NCBI RefSeq assembly: GCF_012927745.1
Contig: NZ_JABBKX010000002.1
Coordinates: forward strand, 845,999 to 909,998
Origin: Neoroseomonas marina
GTDB taxonomy: Bacteria; Pseudomonadota; Alphaproteobacteria; Acetobacterales; Acetobacteraceae
Direction of reading: 5' to 3'
Length of the DNA stretch: 64,000 nucleotides
The notes under the pieces were generated by a model. It was not told the DNA's origin. It worked only from the letters and a program-made list of their open reading frames with translations, and did not search any database. Made by a program: the position numbers and the translations under genes. Positions within the stretch are counted from its first letter, which is position 1. Each line of letters opens with the position of its first letter. Below, piece by piece: positions 17,763-26,448 of the stretch.

Positions 17763-18572
17763 ATGGAGACCATCGGAGCGACCGACGACGCGATCCGCGT
17801 CTATTGGATGACCGGCTGCTCGTCCTGCCTGCGCACGAAGGAGTTCCTCACCCGTCACGGCGTGCCCTTCCTGTCGCGCAACGTGCTCGAGGACGAGACG
17901 GCGTTCGAGGAACTCTCCCGCTTCGGCCTGAAGCAGGTGCCGATCGTCACCCGCGGCGACGCCTGGGCGAACGGCCAGGTCCTGCGGGACGTCGCGAAGC
18001 TGTGCGGCATTGCCTATGGCGAGCAGCGCATGCTGCCGGTCGACGAGATGCGGCGCCGGCTGGACGCGGTGCTCGGCGGTGCCGCGCGCTTCATCGGGCA
18101 GATGCCGGACGAGGCACTTGGCCAGCTGCTGCCGAACCGGCCGCGCAGCTTCGCGCAACTCGGCTGGCACATCGCCAATATCGCGGATGCCTTCCTCGAG
18201 CATGAGGACGGCATCCCGCTGACCTTCGACAGCTACATGCGCGTGCCCGAACCGCAGGACGAGACGCGCGGGAAGCTCGTTGCCTATTGCGAGGAGATGC
18301 GCCGCCGCATGTCGGACTGGTTCGACGGACCTGGCCGCACGCGCGACTGGTCCGCGCGCGCCGACGTCTATTACGGCGAGCAGACCATGCATGAGTTCCT
18401 CGAGCGGACGGTGTGGCACGCGGGTCAGCACACGCGGCAGTTCATGTGGGTTCTCGAAGGCCTCGGCATCCCGCCCGATCGCCCGCTGGGCCAGGAGACC
18501 TTCGGCGGCCTGCCCATGCCCGAGAAGGTCTGGGACGAAGCCGATCCCGCGAAGGTCCGGCGCGCGTCCTGA
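17763..18572 (+). CDS. Glutaredoxin-DinB fusion protein
   Basis: A 269-residue two-domain protein preceded by GGGAGGAGATCG. Residues about 10-80 form a glutaredoxin/thioredoxin-like domain with a CSSC active site (Cys19, Cys22) and the cis-proline VPIV motif. Residues about 100-235 look like a DinB/YfiT four-helix bundle with candidate metal ligands His136 (LGWHIANIADAFL) and His219/His223 (TVWHAGQHTRQF). DinB-fold proteins include bacillithiol- and mycothiol-dependent transferases and metal-dependent hydrolases. The fusion may couple thiol redox chemistry to a metal site acting on the imported compound; this role is inferred. Confidence 0.8.
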   Translation: METIGATDDAIRVYWMTGCSSCLRTKEFLTRHGVPFLSRNVLEDETAFEELSRFGLKQVPIVTRGDAWANGQVLRDVAKLCGIAYGEQRMLPVDEMRRRLDAVLGGAARFIGQMPDEALGQLLPNRPRSFAQLGWHIANIADAFLEHEDGIPLTFDSYMRVPEPQDETRGKLVAYCEEMRRRMSDWFDGPGRTRDWSARADVYYGEQTMHEFLERTVWHAGQHTRQFMWVLEGLGIPPDRPLGQETFGGLPMPEKVWDEADPAKVRRAS

Positions 18573-18636
18573 CGCATCAGCTTTGCCGACCGGCCATCGT
18601 CGAGGACGGCTGGCGCAGTTTCGACGGAGATATCGC

Positions 18637-18831
18637 GTGCCCGAGGTGGACCCAGAGACCGAGTTCGACATCTGCCTCGCGCGAGCCGGCATCACCCTGC
18701 CGCCCGAGCGGCGCCCGGCGATGTTCGAGGCCTTCCTCGCCTGGCGCAGCCTTCGGGCACCGCTGAGCGAACCCCTCCCGCCTGCGACGGAACCGGCCTT
18801 CGGCGTGCGGCAGAAGGATGCCGCGCGATGA
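18637..18831 (+). CDS. AtzG-like small amidase partner
   Basis: A 64-residue frame starting at GTG, with a ribosome site GGAGA six bases upstream, and overlapping the following amidase start by four bases. The sequence reads DPETEFDICLARAGITLPPE and then a helical stretch before PLPPATEPAF. This is the arrangement of AtzG-like proteins: a helical body with a LPPERR turn and a conserved E-P-A-x-F tail. AtzG binds the amidase AtzE in cyanuric-acid degradation and helps it fold and act. Position and pattern both support the call, but the family is short and divergent. Confidence 0.6.
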   Translation: MPEVDPETEFDICLARAGITLPPERRPAMFEAFLAWRSLRAPLSEPLPPATEPAFGVRQKDAAR

Positions 18832-20219
18832 TGGCGCCGCTTCCCTCCCTGGCCGAGGCGTCGCGTGCCATCGCAGCCGGGTCCCTGTCGCCCGTCGCGC
18901 TGACGGAGCAGGCGCTCGAGCGCATCGGCAAGCTCGATCCGGCGCTCAACGCCTTCATCCTGGTGACCGCCGATCGGGCGCGGGCTGCCGCCGCGGCAGC
19001 GGAGGTCGAGATCAAGGCCGGTCGTCGCCGCGGACCGCTGCATGGGATCCCCTATGCGCTGAAGGACATCTACGACGTCGCCGGGCTTCGGACGTCGTGC
19101 CATTCCCACCAATGCCTCGATCATGTTGCCGCGGCCGACGCGGAAGCCACCCGGCGGCTGGAAGCGGCGGGAATGGTGCTGCTCGGCAAATTGTCGACGC
19201 ACGAGTTTGCGCGCGGCGGGCCCACCGACGTGCTGCCCTTCCCGAATGCCAGGAATCCCTGGGACCCGGCGCGCTTCGCCGGCGGCTCCTCCTCGGGCTC
19301 AGGTGTGGCGGTCGCGGCGGGGCTCGTGGCCATGGCCATGGGCAGCGACACCGGCGGGTCGATCCGACTGCCAGCCGCCTATTGCGGCGTCGTCGGCCTG
19401 AAGCCGACCTACGGCCTGGTCAGCCGGCGCGGCATATTCCCTCTGTCGTTCACGCTGGATCACGCGGGTCCTTTGACGCGAACCGTCGAGGATTGCGCGA
19501 TGGCGATGCAGGCCCTGGCGGGATACGACGCCGAGGAGCCCGGATCCGCCGATGTGCCGGTCCCCGACTACCTCGGCGGGCTTGGCGCGGGCGTGCAGGG
19601 CCTGACCATCGGCCGGGCCAGATCCTACGACATCGAGTCCGGGGTCGATGCCGAGACGATGGATGCGCTGGATGACGCCTGTGACCGACTGCGTCGCCTC
19701 GGGGCCATCGTCGTCGATGTCGTGCTGCCGGCGCGTCTGCGGGGCGACGCGGTGACGCAGGGGATCCTGCTCGCGGAAGCCTTCGCCATCCACCAGGCGT
19801 GGCTCCGGGATCGGCCGCATCTGTATGGGCGGGTCACGCGGGAACGCCTGACGATGGGGGCGTTCGTCTCCGGGGCGGAGTACGTGCAGGCGCAGCGCCT
19901 GCGACGCGTCCTGACCGCGGAGGTCGACGCGGTGCTCGGCGGCTGCGACGCGATCCTGTGCGCGAGCACGACGGGGGTGGCGCCCTTGCTCACCGATGTC
20001 GACGAAGGTCCCTTCCGCCGGCAGCATCCCCTCACGGCGCTGTTCAATGCGACGGGCCATCCGGCGCTTGTGATGCCCAGCGGATTCGGTGCCACGGGGA
20101 TGCCGCTGTCGCTGTCGCTGGTGACGCGATCCTTCGACGAGCCGCTGCTGTTCCGTATCGCGGCTGCTTATGAGAAGGCGACGCAATGGGCTGAGCGGTG
20201 GCCGCCGCTCCGTCCGTGA
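18828..20219 (+). CDS. Amidase signature enzyme (AtzE/GatA-like)
   Basis: A 463-residue amidase with Lys about 79 (YALKDIYDVAG), cis-Ser about 154 (FAGGSSSGSG) and nucleophile Ser about 178 (GSDTGGSIRLPAA). It follows the textbook pattern more closely than the first amidase at 10198, whose motifs have Thr substitutions. Its start overlaps the AtzG-like ORF, as atzG does with atzE. It is the last gene of the rightward island and converges on the hydantoinase genes, with 46 bases between them. Confidence 0.92.
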   Translation: MMAPLPSLAEASRAIAAGSLSPVALTEQALERIGKLDPALNAFILVTADRARAAAAAAEVEIKAGRRRGPLHGIPYALKDIYDVAGLRTSCHSHQCLDHVAAADAEATRRLEAAGMVLLGKLSTHEFARGGPTDVLPFPNARNPWDPARFAGGSSSGSGVAVAAGLVAMAMGSDTGGSIRLPAAYCGVVGLKPTYGLVSRRGIFPLSFTLDHAGPLTRTVEDCAMAMQALAGYDAEEPGSADVPVPDYLGGLGAGVQGLTIGRARSYDIESGVDAETMDALDDACDRLRRLGAIVVDVVLPARLRGDAVTQGILLAEAFAIHQAWLRDRPHLYGRVTRERLTMGAFVSGAEYVQAQRLRRVLTAEVDAVLGGCDAILCASTTGVAPLLTDVDEGPFRRQHPLTALFNATGHPALVMPSGFGATGMPLSLSLVTRSFDEPLLFRIAAAYEKATQWAERWPPLRP

Positions 20220-20265
20220 CCGGCTGCTGCCCGCCGGGACTCCGGGCTGGCCGCGGGAGGGGCCT

Positions 20266-21906
20266 CTAGGACGTCGCGCCGTAGTCGCGGCGTGCGGCGT
20301 CGGGGGTCACGAGACCCCGCCGGACATCCTCCGCGATCCTGGCCGGATCCCGTGCCTGCGGCGGGCCAAATCCACCGCCGCCAGGGGTTTCCACGATCAG
20401 GCTGTCGCCGGCGGGGATGGGCTGGCGCCCGGCCGCCCGGAAGGGCTTGCCGGAGGACAGCCGCACCGCGCCCGGCGCGCCGTCCTGCCCGCCCCGCCGG
20501 CCGCGGGCCGGGGTCGAAACGCGCTGGAAGGACGCGCCGACATCGACGGGCGATCCGTCCCGCGGCGCAACCTCGATGATCTGGCCGAGCCCGCCACGCC
20601 AGGTGCCGGCACCGCCTGAGTCGGGGCGCAATGTCCGCCGGCGGTAGAGAATGGGCGCGGCCCGTTCACTCACCTCGACCGGGATCGCCTGCACCCCGCT
20701 TGGATAGGCCGTTGCGGCCAGGCCGTCCTGCGACGGCCGGGCGCCGCCGCCGCCGCTGTGGAAGCACAGGATGTTGAAGGTGCGTGGTCCCTCGCTGCGT
20801 GCGAGCCGCAGGTTCCACAAGGTTCCGCTGTGCTCGGCCGGCACGCGCTCGGGTGCCGCCGCGGCAAGGCAGCCGAGTGCGAGGTCCGCCATCATGTGCC
20901 CCAGGATATGGCGGGAGGCGACCGGTGCGGGGAAGCGGGCATTCAGGATCGAGCCCTCCGGCGCCGAGATGCGCACCGCATCGAGCGACGCCGCATTGTT
21001 GGGAATGTCCGGCCCGACGACGCAGCGCACGCCGAAGGCGGCATAGGCTTCGGTGTAGCAGAACGGCACGTTGACGCCGCGGGGATGCGGCGCGAGCTCT
21101 CCGCCGAGGTCGAGCGATATGGTGCCGTCCTTCACCACCATGCTCGCGGTGACCTCGATCGGTTCGCCGACCAGGTCGATCCGCATCGTCGTGTCGAAGC
21201 AGCCTTCGGGCAGGGACGCGATGGCAGCCCGCATGCCTGCCGCCGAACGTTCGAAGATGAAGGCGGCGAGGGGGCCGAGATCCTCCAGGGCAAACTCGTC
21301 GCACATGCGCAGCAGGGCGCGACACCCGCCCGCATTCGCGGCCACCAGCGCGAAGAGTTCACCCATCAGCTGATCCGGGAAGCGCACATTCGCACGCAGG
21401 ATCTGCTCCACATGTGCGTCCGGCCGACCCTGGCGCAGGAAGCGCAGCACGGGGATGCGGATGCCCTCATGGAACACGTCGCGCCCGTCGAAGCCGATGC
21501 CTTGGCCGCCGACATCGACGATATGCGTCGTGCTGGCGAAGAAGCCGATCAGCCGACCATGCCGGAACACCGGCGTCACGACGCAGAAATCGTTGAGATG
21601 GCCGGTGCCGATCCAGGGATCGTTGGTGATGGCCACATCGCCGTCCGACCAATCCTCAGCCGGGATCGCGGCGAGGAAGTGTCCGACCGAGCGCGCCATG
21701 GCGTTGACATGCCCCGGCGTGCCGGTGACCGCCTGCGCAATCATGTCGCCCTGGGGCGTGAAGATCCCCGCGGACAGGTCACCGGCATCGCGCGTGACGG
21801 GGCTGAAGGACGTGCGGATCAGGGTCTGCGCCTGCTCCTCGACCACGCTGAGCAGGCGGTTCCACATCACCTGCATCGCAATCGCCTGGCGCGCCGTGAG
21901 CGTCAT
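20266..21906 (-). CDS. hyuB: Hydantoinase B / oxoprolinase beta-type subunit
   Basis: A 546-residue protein of the HyuB family. The chosen ATG at 21906 overlaps the HyuA stop; the frame runs on upstream without support. Marks include the N-terminal MQVMWNRLLSVVEEQ and TSFSPVTRDAGDLSAGIF, TNDPWIGTGHLNDF, and the glycine-rich C-terminus ending in GGGGFGPP. With HyuA it forms an ATP-dependent enzyme opening cyclic amides such as hydantoins, 5-oxoproline or related compounds, or an acetone-carboxylase-like enzyme. Confidence 0.92.
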   Translation of the reverse strand: MTLTARQAIAMQVMWNRLLSVVEEQAQTLIRTSFSPVTRDAGDLSAGIFTPQGDMIAQAVTGTPGHVNAMARSVGHFLAAIPAEDWSDGDVAITNDPWIGTGHLNDFCVVTPVFRHGRLIGFFASTTHIVDVGGQGIGFDGRDVFHEGIRIPVLRFLRQGRPDAHVEQILRANVRFPDQLMGELFALVAANAGGCRALLRMCDEFALEDLGPLAAFIFERSAAGMRAAIASLPEGCFDTTMRIDLVGEPIEVTASMVVKDGTISLDLGGELAPHPRGVNVPFCYTEAYAAFGVRCVVGPDIPNNAASLDAVRISAPEGSILNARFPAPVASRHILGHMMADLALGCLAAAAPERVPAEHSGTLWNLRLARSEGPRTFNILCFHSGGGGARPSQDGLAATAYPSGVQAIPVEVSERAAPILYRRRTLRPDSGGAGTWRGGLGQIIEVAPRDGSPVDVGASFQRVSTPARGRRGGQDGAPGAVRLSSGKPFRAAGRQPIPAGDSLIVETPGGGGFGPPQARDPARIAEDVRRGLVTPDAARRDYGATS

Positions 21907-23975
21907 GCGGCAAGTCCTTCGGTGCGCAGGATCAGGAAGCCCTCGGCGTCGCAATGTGCGGTCATGCCCGGTGGGATGACGAGGGTGGTGTGGTCCTCCA
22001 CGACGACCGCGGGCCCGGCGACACTGTCGCCGGCCGGCATGGCGCGTCGCTCGACCAGACCGGCATTGCGGTGGACGCCATGGTCGAGGTCGTAGAGCCG
22101 CGCCGCGCCACGCGCGGCCGGCGGCGTTGGACCCGGCGGGGCGGCGAGGACGTCGGTCGGTTCCGCGCGCAGCGTCACCGTCAGGCTCCAGGCCGCGACC
22201 TCGACCGGAACACCCTGCGGCAGCAGGCCGAGGCGCCGAAGATACTCGGCTTCGAACGCCGCACCGAGGCGGTCGGTCAACGTCGCCAGGGGATCGGGCG
22301 CGAGCGGCAGGGTGATCTCGGTGCCCTGGCCGGTGTAGCGCAGGTCCACCGTCCAACTCTCCTCGGCCGCGGCGATGTCCCCGAGGCCCTGCAGCATCGC
22401 CTGAGCTTCCTCGCGCATGGAACGCCGTATCGCGGTCACTTCCTCGGGCGTGAGACGCGCGAGCGGCGCGAAGGCGCTGCGCTTCACGGTGAAGGCGGCG
22501 GGCGCGACGAGGAAGCCGATCGCCGACCCAACTCCCGCATTCGGCGGCAGCACGATCTCATCGATGCCGAGACGACGCGCGACGCCGGCGGCGTGCAGCC
22601 CCGCGGCACCGCCGAAGGCCAGCAACGTCCATCCCGCCAGGTCGCTGCCCTTCTCGGCTGCGTAGGTGCGGGCGGCGGACGCCATCGCTTCCTCCACCAC
22701 CTCGGCGATCGCAGCGGCGGTCGCATCCTGCGGGAGGTCCAGCGCAGCGGCGAGGGTGCCGCCGATCGCCTGCGCGGCGGCATCGACGTCCAGCGACAGC
22801 GTGCCGCCGGCGAAGCGGGCCGGGGTGATCCTTCCCAGCATGAGATCGGCATCCGTCACCGTGGGCTGGGTGCCGCCGCGTCCGTAGCAGGCCGGGCCGG
22901 GCGCCGCGCCCGCGCTGTCGGGCCCGACGAGCAGGCGCCCCGCGCCGTCGACCCGGGAGATCGATCCGCCGCCGGCGCCGATCTCGACCAGTTCCACGAC
23001 GGGAATGCGCAACGGCAGTCCGCTGCCCTTCTTGAAGCGGTAGACGCGATCGGCCTCGAAGCTGCTTTCCTGCGTCGGGCGCCCATTCTCGATCAGGCAG
23101 ATCTTCGCGGTGGTCCCACCCATGTCGAAGGCGACGAGGCGATCGCGACGCAGTCGCCGCGCCACCGCCGCGGCGAGCATCGCGCCTCCGGCCGGCCCGC
23201 TCTCGATCAGGCGGACCGGCAGGCGCGCTGCCGTCTCCACCGAGGCGAGCGCGCCTTCGGACATCATCACCAGCACCGGCGCCATGATGCCCAGGCTGCG
23301 CAGCCCGTCCTGCATCCGCGCGAGGTAGGAGGCGACGAGCGGCTGCACATAGGCATTCGCGCAGGTGGTGGAGCACCGTTCGAACTCGCCGATCAGGGGC
23401 GAGACGCGTGAGGAGAGCGAGACGGACACCTCCGGCAGGCGCAGCGCCAGACCCGCGGCCAGCGCTTCCTCATGAGTCGGATTGGCGTAGCTGTGGAGCA
23501 GGCAGACCGCGACGGCGGTGACGCCGCTGTCACGGAGCAGCGTGGCGACGCGCTCGATCTCGGCGTCGGTCAGGGGCTCGACCACGCCACCGTCGGCATC
23601 GATGCGCTCACGCAGGCCGAAGCGGCGATCGCGCGGCACCAGCGGTGCGGGCTTCTCCAGGTAGAGGTTGTACTGGTCGAAGCGGTGCTCGCGCCCGATC
23701 TCCGGCGTGTCGGTGAAGCCTTCCGTCATGACCAGGGCCGTCGGCGCGCCCTTGCGCTCGATCACGGCGTTGGTCGCCAGTGTCGTTCCATGGAGGAAGA
23801 CGCCGACCTGGTCCGGCGCCACGCCAGCTTCGGTGAGCAACTGGCTGACACCCTGCAGCACGCCCCGTTCGGGCGCGGCCGGTGTCGTGAGAACCTTTCC
23901 CGTCACGAGCCGGCCGCCGGCCTCGAGCGCGATATCGGTGAAGGTGCCGCCGATATCGGTGGCGATGCGGATCAT
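21903..23975 (-). CDS. hyuA: Hydantoinase A / oxoprolinase alpha-type subunit
   Basis: A 690-residue ATP-binding subunit. The start at 23975 gives the conserved IRIATDIGGTFTDIALEAGG N-terminus with a GGAGG 13 bases upstream; an in-frame ATG at 24011 is an alternative. The second nucleotide-binding motif is VAFDMGGTTAKICLIENG and the catalytic-domain segment PACYGRGGTQPTVTDADLMLG is clear. It overlaps hyuB by four bases. The IclR regulator and a Bug receptor lie directly upstream on the same strand. Confidence 0.92.
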   Translation of the reverse strand: MIRIATDIGGTFTDIALEAGGRLVTGKVLTTPAAPERGVLQGVSQLLTEAGVAPDQVGVFLHGTTLATNAVIERKGAPTALVMTEGFTDTPEIGREHRFDQYNLYLEKPAPLVPRDRRFGLRERIDADGGVVEPLTDAEIERVATLLRDSGVTAVAVCLLHSYANPTHEEALAAGLALRLPEVSVSLSSRVSPLIGEFERCSTTCANAYVQPLVASYLARMQDGLRSLGIMAPVLVMMSEGALASVETAARLPVRLIESGPAGGAMLAAAVARRLRRDRLVAFDMGGTTAKICLIENGRPTQESSFEADRVYRFKKGSGLPLRIPVVELVEIGAGGGSISRVDGAGRLLVGPDSAGAAPGPACYGRGGTQPTVTDADLMLGRITPARFAGGTLSLDVDAAAQAIGGTLAAALDLPQDATAAAIAEVVEEAMASAARTYAAEKGSDLAGWTLLAFGGAAGLHAAGVARRLGIDEIVLPPNAGVGSAIGFLVAPAAFTVKRSAFAPLARLTPEEVTAIRRSMREEAQAMLQGLGDIAAAEESWTVDLRYTGQGTEITLPLAPDPLATLTDRLGAAFEAEYLRRLGLLPQGVPVEVAAWSLTVTLRAEPTDVLAAPPGPTPPAARGAARLYDLDHGVHRNAGLVERRAMPAGDSVAGPAVVVEDHTTLVIPPGMTAHCDAEGFLILRTEGLAA

Positions 23976-24013
23976 GGCGGGCGTTGCGCCTCCTCGCTGC
24001 GCGGCCGCCATGG

Positions 24014-24829
24014 TCAGGGGGATGCTGCGCCGGCGCCAGAGCCCGTCGGCGGATCGTCCGCAGGATGAGCAGCGTGCAGCGTCGCGAAGGCGGTGGCGAG
24101 TGCGGCCGCAGCCTCGCGCAGCGGGGCCAGGCAGCGCGCCGCGATGCGTTCCACGGGCTCGACCCGCGGCAGGAAGACGAGATCCAGGACGCAGGCCACC
24201 GAACCGCCGAGCATCACCGGCACCGCGATGGCCCCGACGGGAGGCTTCAGCGCCGCGTCCCGCATGCCGTAGCCGCGCCGGCGCGTCGCGTCGAGCTCCC
24301 GCAGCACCAGGCGTTCCTCCACCCGCGGCACGCAGAGCGTCAGCAGGCGCCGCCGCTCCGCCTCCGGGCACCAGGCGAGGTAGGCGCGCCCCGAGGCCGA
24401 CTGCGCGAGCGGCGAGCGCATTCCCTGGAAGTTGGCTTCGATGGCGACGCCGCATTGCGGGCGGTTGGAGGCCCGGACGTGGATCTCCGTGCCGCCGAGC
24501 ATCATGACGTCGCTTGGCCAGCCCACCTTGCCGAGAAGGTCGAGCAGGATCGGGCCCGAGGTCGCCGCGAGCCAGGTGTCGAAATTGAAGCCGGAAGCGA
24601 GGCGGACGACGCGCGGGGTTACTTCCCACCGTCGTCCCTGCGGGTTCCGCAGGACGTATCCGGCTTCGGCCAGCGTCGAGAGCAGGCGGAGAACGGTGGG
24701 TCGCGGGATGCCCGTGTTGCGCACGAGCTCGGGCACGGTGGCCCCCCGCGTCGCATTGATCGTCGCGAGCAGATCGAGCGCGCGCCGGACGGCGCGGACG
24801 CTCTCCTCCCGTCGCGGTGCCGTCGTCAT
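24014..24829 (-). CDS. IclR-family transcriptional regulator
   Basis: A 271-residue regulator with an N-terminal winged helix (VPELVRNTGIPRPTVLRLLS, about residues 32-51) and a GAF-like effector domain (QSASGRAYLAWCPEAERRRL). It lies between the hydantoinase genes and a Bug receptor, all on the minus strand, and overlaps the receptor gene by one base. IclR proteins in this setting usually respond to the substrate or product of the adjacent enzymes. Confidence 0.92.
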   Translation of the reverse strand: MTTAPRREESVRAVRRALDLLATINATRGATVPELVRNTGIPRPTVLRLLSTLAEAGYVLRNPQGRRWEVTPRVVRLASGFNFDTWLAATSGPILLDLLGKVGWPSDVMMLGGTEIHVRASNRPQCGVAIEANFQGMRSPLAQSASGRAYLAWCPEAERRRLLTLCVPRVEERLVLRELDATRRRGYGMRDAALKPPVGAIAVPVMLGGSVACVLDLVFLPRVEPVERIAARCLAPLREAAAALATAFATLHAAHPADDPPTGSGAGAASP

Positions 24830-25815
24830 CAGTTCACGCGCGCGCCGGAGATTTCCACCAGCCGCTGATACATCGGCGAGGTCTCCCGCAGATAGGCGCT
24901 GAACTCGGCCGGCGTGTTGAGGACGGGCTCGGTGCCCATCTCCACGAAGCGCTGACGCACATCCGAGTTGTTCACTGCATTCACGACGGCGGTGTAGATG
25001 CGGTTCACCACCGCGGGCGGCAGGCCGGCCGGGGCGAAGAGCGCCTGGTAGGATTCGACGCGGAAGTCCGGCAGCGTGCCCTCGGTGATGTTCGGGACAT
25101 CCGGCAGCAGCGCCGAACGGCCGCGGCTGCCGGCAACGACGATGGGCCGCAGCCGGCCGGACTGGATCAGCGGCAACATGGCCGTGATCTGGTCGATCAC
25201 CATCGGGATCTGTCCCGCAGCCGCGTCCTGCTGCGCGAGGTTCCCGCCGCGATAGGCGACGTGGTTGAGCTGCAGGTCGAACTGGCGGCTCAGATACTCC
25301 CCGGCGAGGTGGTTCGACGTACCGACGCCGCTGGTGCCGTAGGCGGCGCCGCGATTGCGACGGGCCCAGTCGATCAGTTCGGGCATGGTCCGGATCGGCA
25401 GGTTGGGGTTCACCGCCAGCACGTTCGGCTGGAAGCCGAGGTTGGTGATGTGGGTGAAATCCCGGATCGGGTCCCAGGTCAGCCCTTGCTGGAGGTGCGG
25501 CACGATCGAATGCGTGGTCGTGGACCCGAGGCAGAGCGTGTAGCCGTCCGCCGGCGCGCGGGCGCAGGCTTCGGTGCCGATGACGCCGCCACCGCCGGCG
25601 CGATTTTCCACGACCACGGGTTGGCCGAGCTCGCGTGCCAAGGGAACTGCGAGAAGACGGGCCATGATGTCGGCCCCGCCGCCGGGGGCGAAGGACACGA
25701 TGATCCGGACGGGGCGGGACGGATAGACGTCCTGCGCCACGGCTGGCCCCGGGAGCAGCAGAAGGCTGCCCAGAGAGAGGATCGCGGCCGCCGTGCGCCG
25801 GAACAGCTGAGCCAT
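24829..25815 (-). CDS. Tripartite tricarboxylate (Bug family) substrate-binding protein
   Basis: A 328-residue receptor. The ATG at 25815 gives a clear signal peptide (FRRTAAAILSLGSLLLLPGP then AVAQD); the frame reads further upstream only into AraC-like remnant sequence. The Bug signature is YPSRPVRIIVSFAPGGGAD. It is first in the Bug-IclR-hyuA-hyuB order, so it probably binds the cyclic amide or its precursor. It is more distant from the two other Bug proteins than they are from each other. Confidence 0.91.
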   Translation of the reverse strand: MAQLFRRTAAAILSLGSLLLLPGPAVAQDVYPSRPVRIIVSFAPGGGADIMARLLAVPLARELGQPVVVENRAGGGGVIGTEACARAPADGYTLCLGSTTTHSIVPHLQQGLTWDPIRDFTHITNLGFQPNVLAVNPNLPIRTMPELIDWARRNRGAAYGTSGVGTSNHLAGEYLSRQFDLQLNHVAYRGGNLAQQDAAAGQIPMVIDQITAMLPLIQSGRLRPIVVAGSRGRSALLPDVPNITEGTLPDFRVESYQALFAPAGLPPAVVNRIYTAVVNAVNNSDVRQRFVEMGTEPVLNTPAEFSAYLRETSPMYQRLVEISGARVN

Positions 25816-26037
25816 CGGTTCGAATCCCTCAGGATGGCGACGGCCACCGCGTCTCGGAACGCTAGGACGGTCGGCACGAGACGCACCAGAGGGCACCTGG
25901 ATGCTGTTCGCCAGGCGGACATGTCGCAGCGGCATCGTGCCGCGCTGTGCCATCCACCGGGATGCGTGACGGCGAAGCGTGCATGCCGGCGGCAAATGGC
26001 CCGGCGCAGCCTGCCCGAAGTCTCCATTCCATGGTTC

Positions 26038-26247
26038 GGCATGCATATCGCGGCACAGTCGCGGAGCGATGCCGAAGCGACGCTTGAGAGCGTCCGCCAG
26101 GCGCGCGGGCGGGAACAGTCCCACCTGTGCTGCGATCGGCCTGAGGGGACGGTCGCGCGACAGGAGCAGGCGCGCCGCGTCGCGCAGGGCGATTTCGATG
26201 AACCGTGCCGGCGTCTCGTCCCTCGGATACGTCCGCACGGTCCATCA
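26038..26247 (-). pseudogene. Remnant of an AraC/GlxA-type regulator (C-terminal helix-turn-helix only)
   Basis: About 67 codons on the minus strand read as the end of an AraC-family DNA-binding domain of the GlxA kind: TPARFIEIALRDAARLLLS, then RPLRPIAAQVGLFPPARLAD and LKRRFGIAPRLCRD. A stop codon sits just upstream in the same frame, no effector domain can be found in any frame, and the frame runs on into the leader of the Bug gene. It is a decayed gene. The rest of 25816-26448 holds nothing else I recognise. Confidence 0.6.
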
Positions 26248-26448
26248 TCCCGAGGCCCCGGGGGGCGGCAGCCGCCGAATGTCCTTCCGGAACGTCACGA
26301 CCGGGAGGAGCCGCGCCTTCGGCGGGACCGAGATCCATATCGAACAGACGAGCATACCCGACCTGGATCTGCCCGAGGCGCGCACGCTCGGAAGCCGGTC
26401 GGGCCGGACATCAAGCCGTAGCGGCGTCGGCGTGGGTCTTGGGGCAGG

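Noticed and set aside
20220-20265. Rho-independent terminator between the convergent amidase and hyuB
   Set aside because: Only weak GC-rich pairing and no T-run on either strand.
21954-23411. Plus-strand open frame opposite hyuA
   Set aside because: No recognisable domain; the hyuA motifs on the other strand are unambiguous.
23976-24629. N-terminal extension of hyuA by about 218 codons
   Set aside because: It overlaps the IclR gene on the same strand, and HyuA family proteins begin at the IATDIGGTFTD segment.
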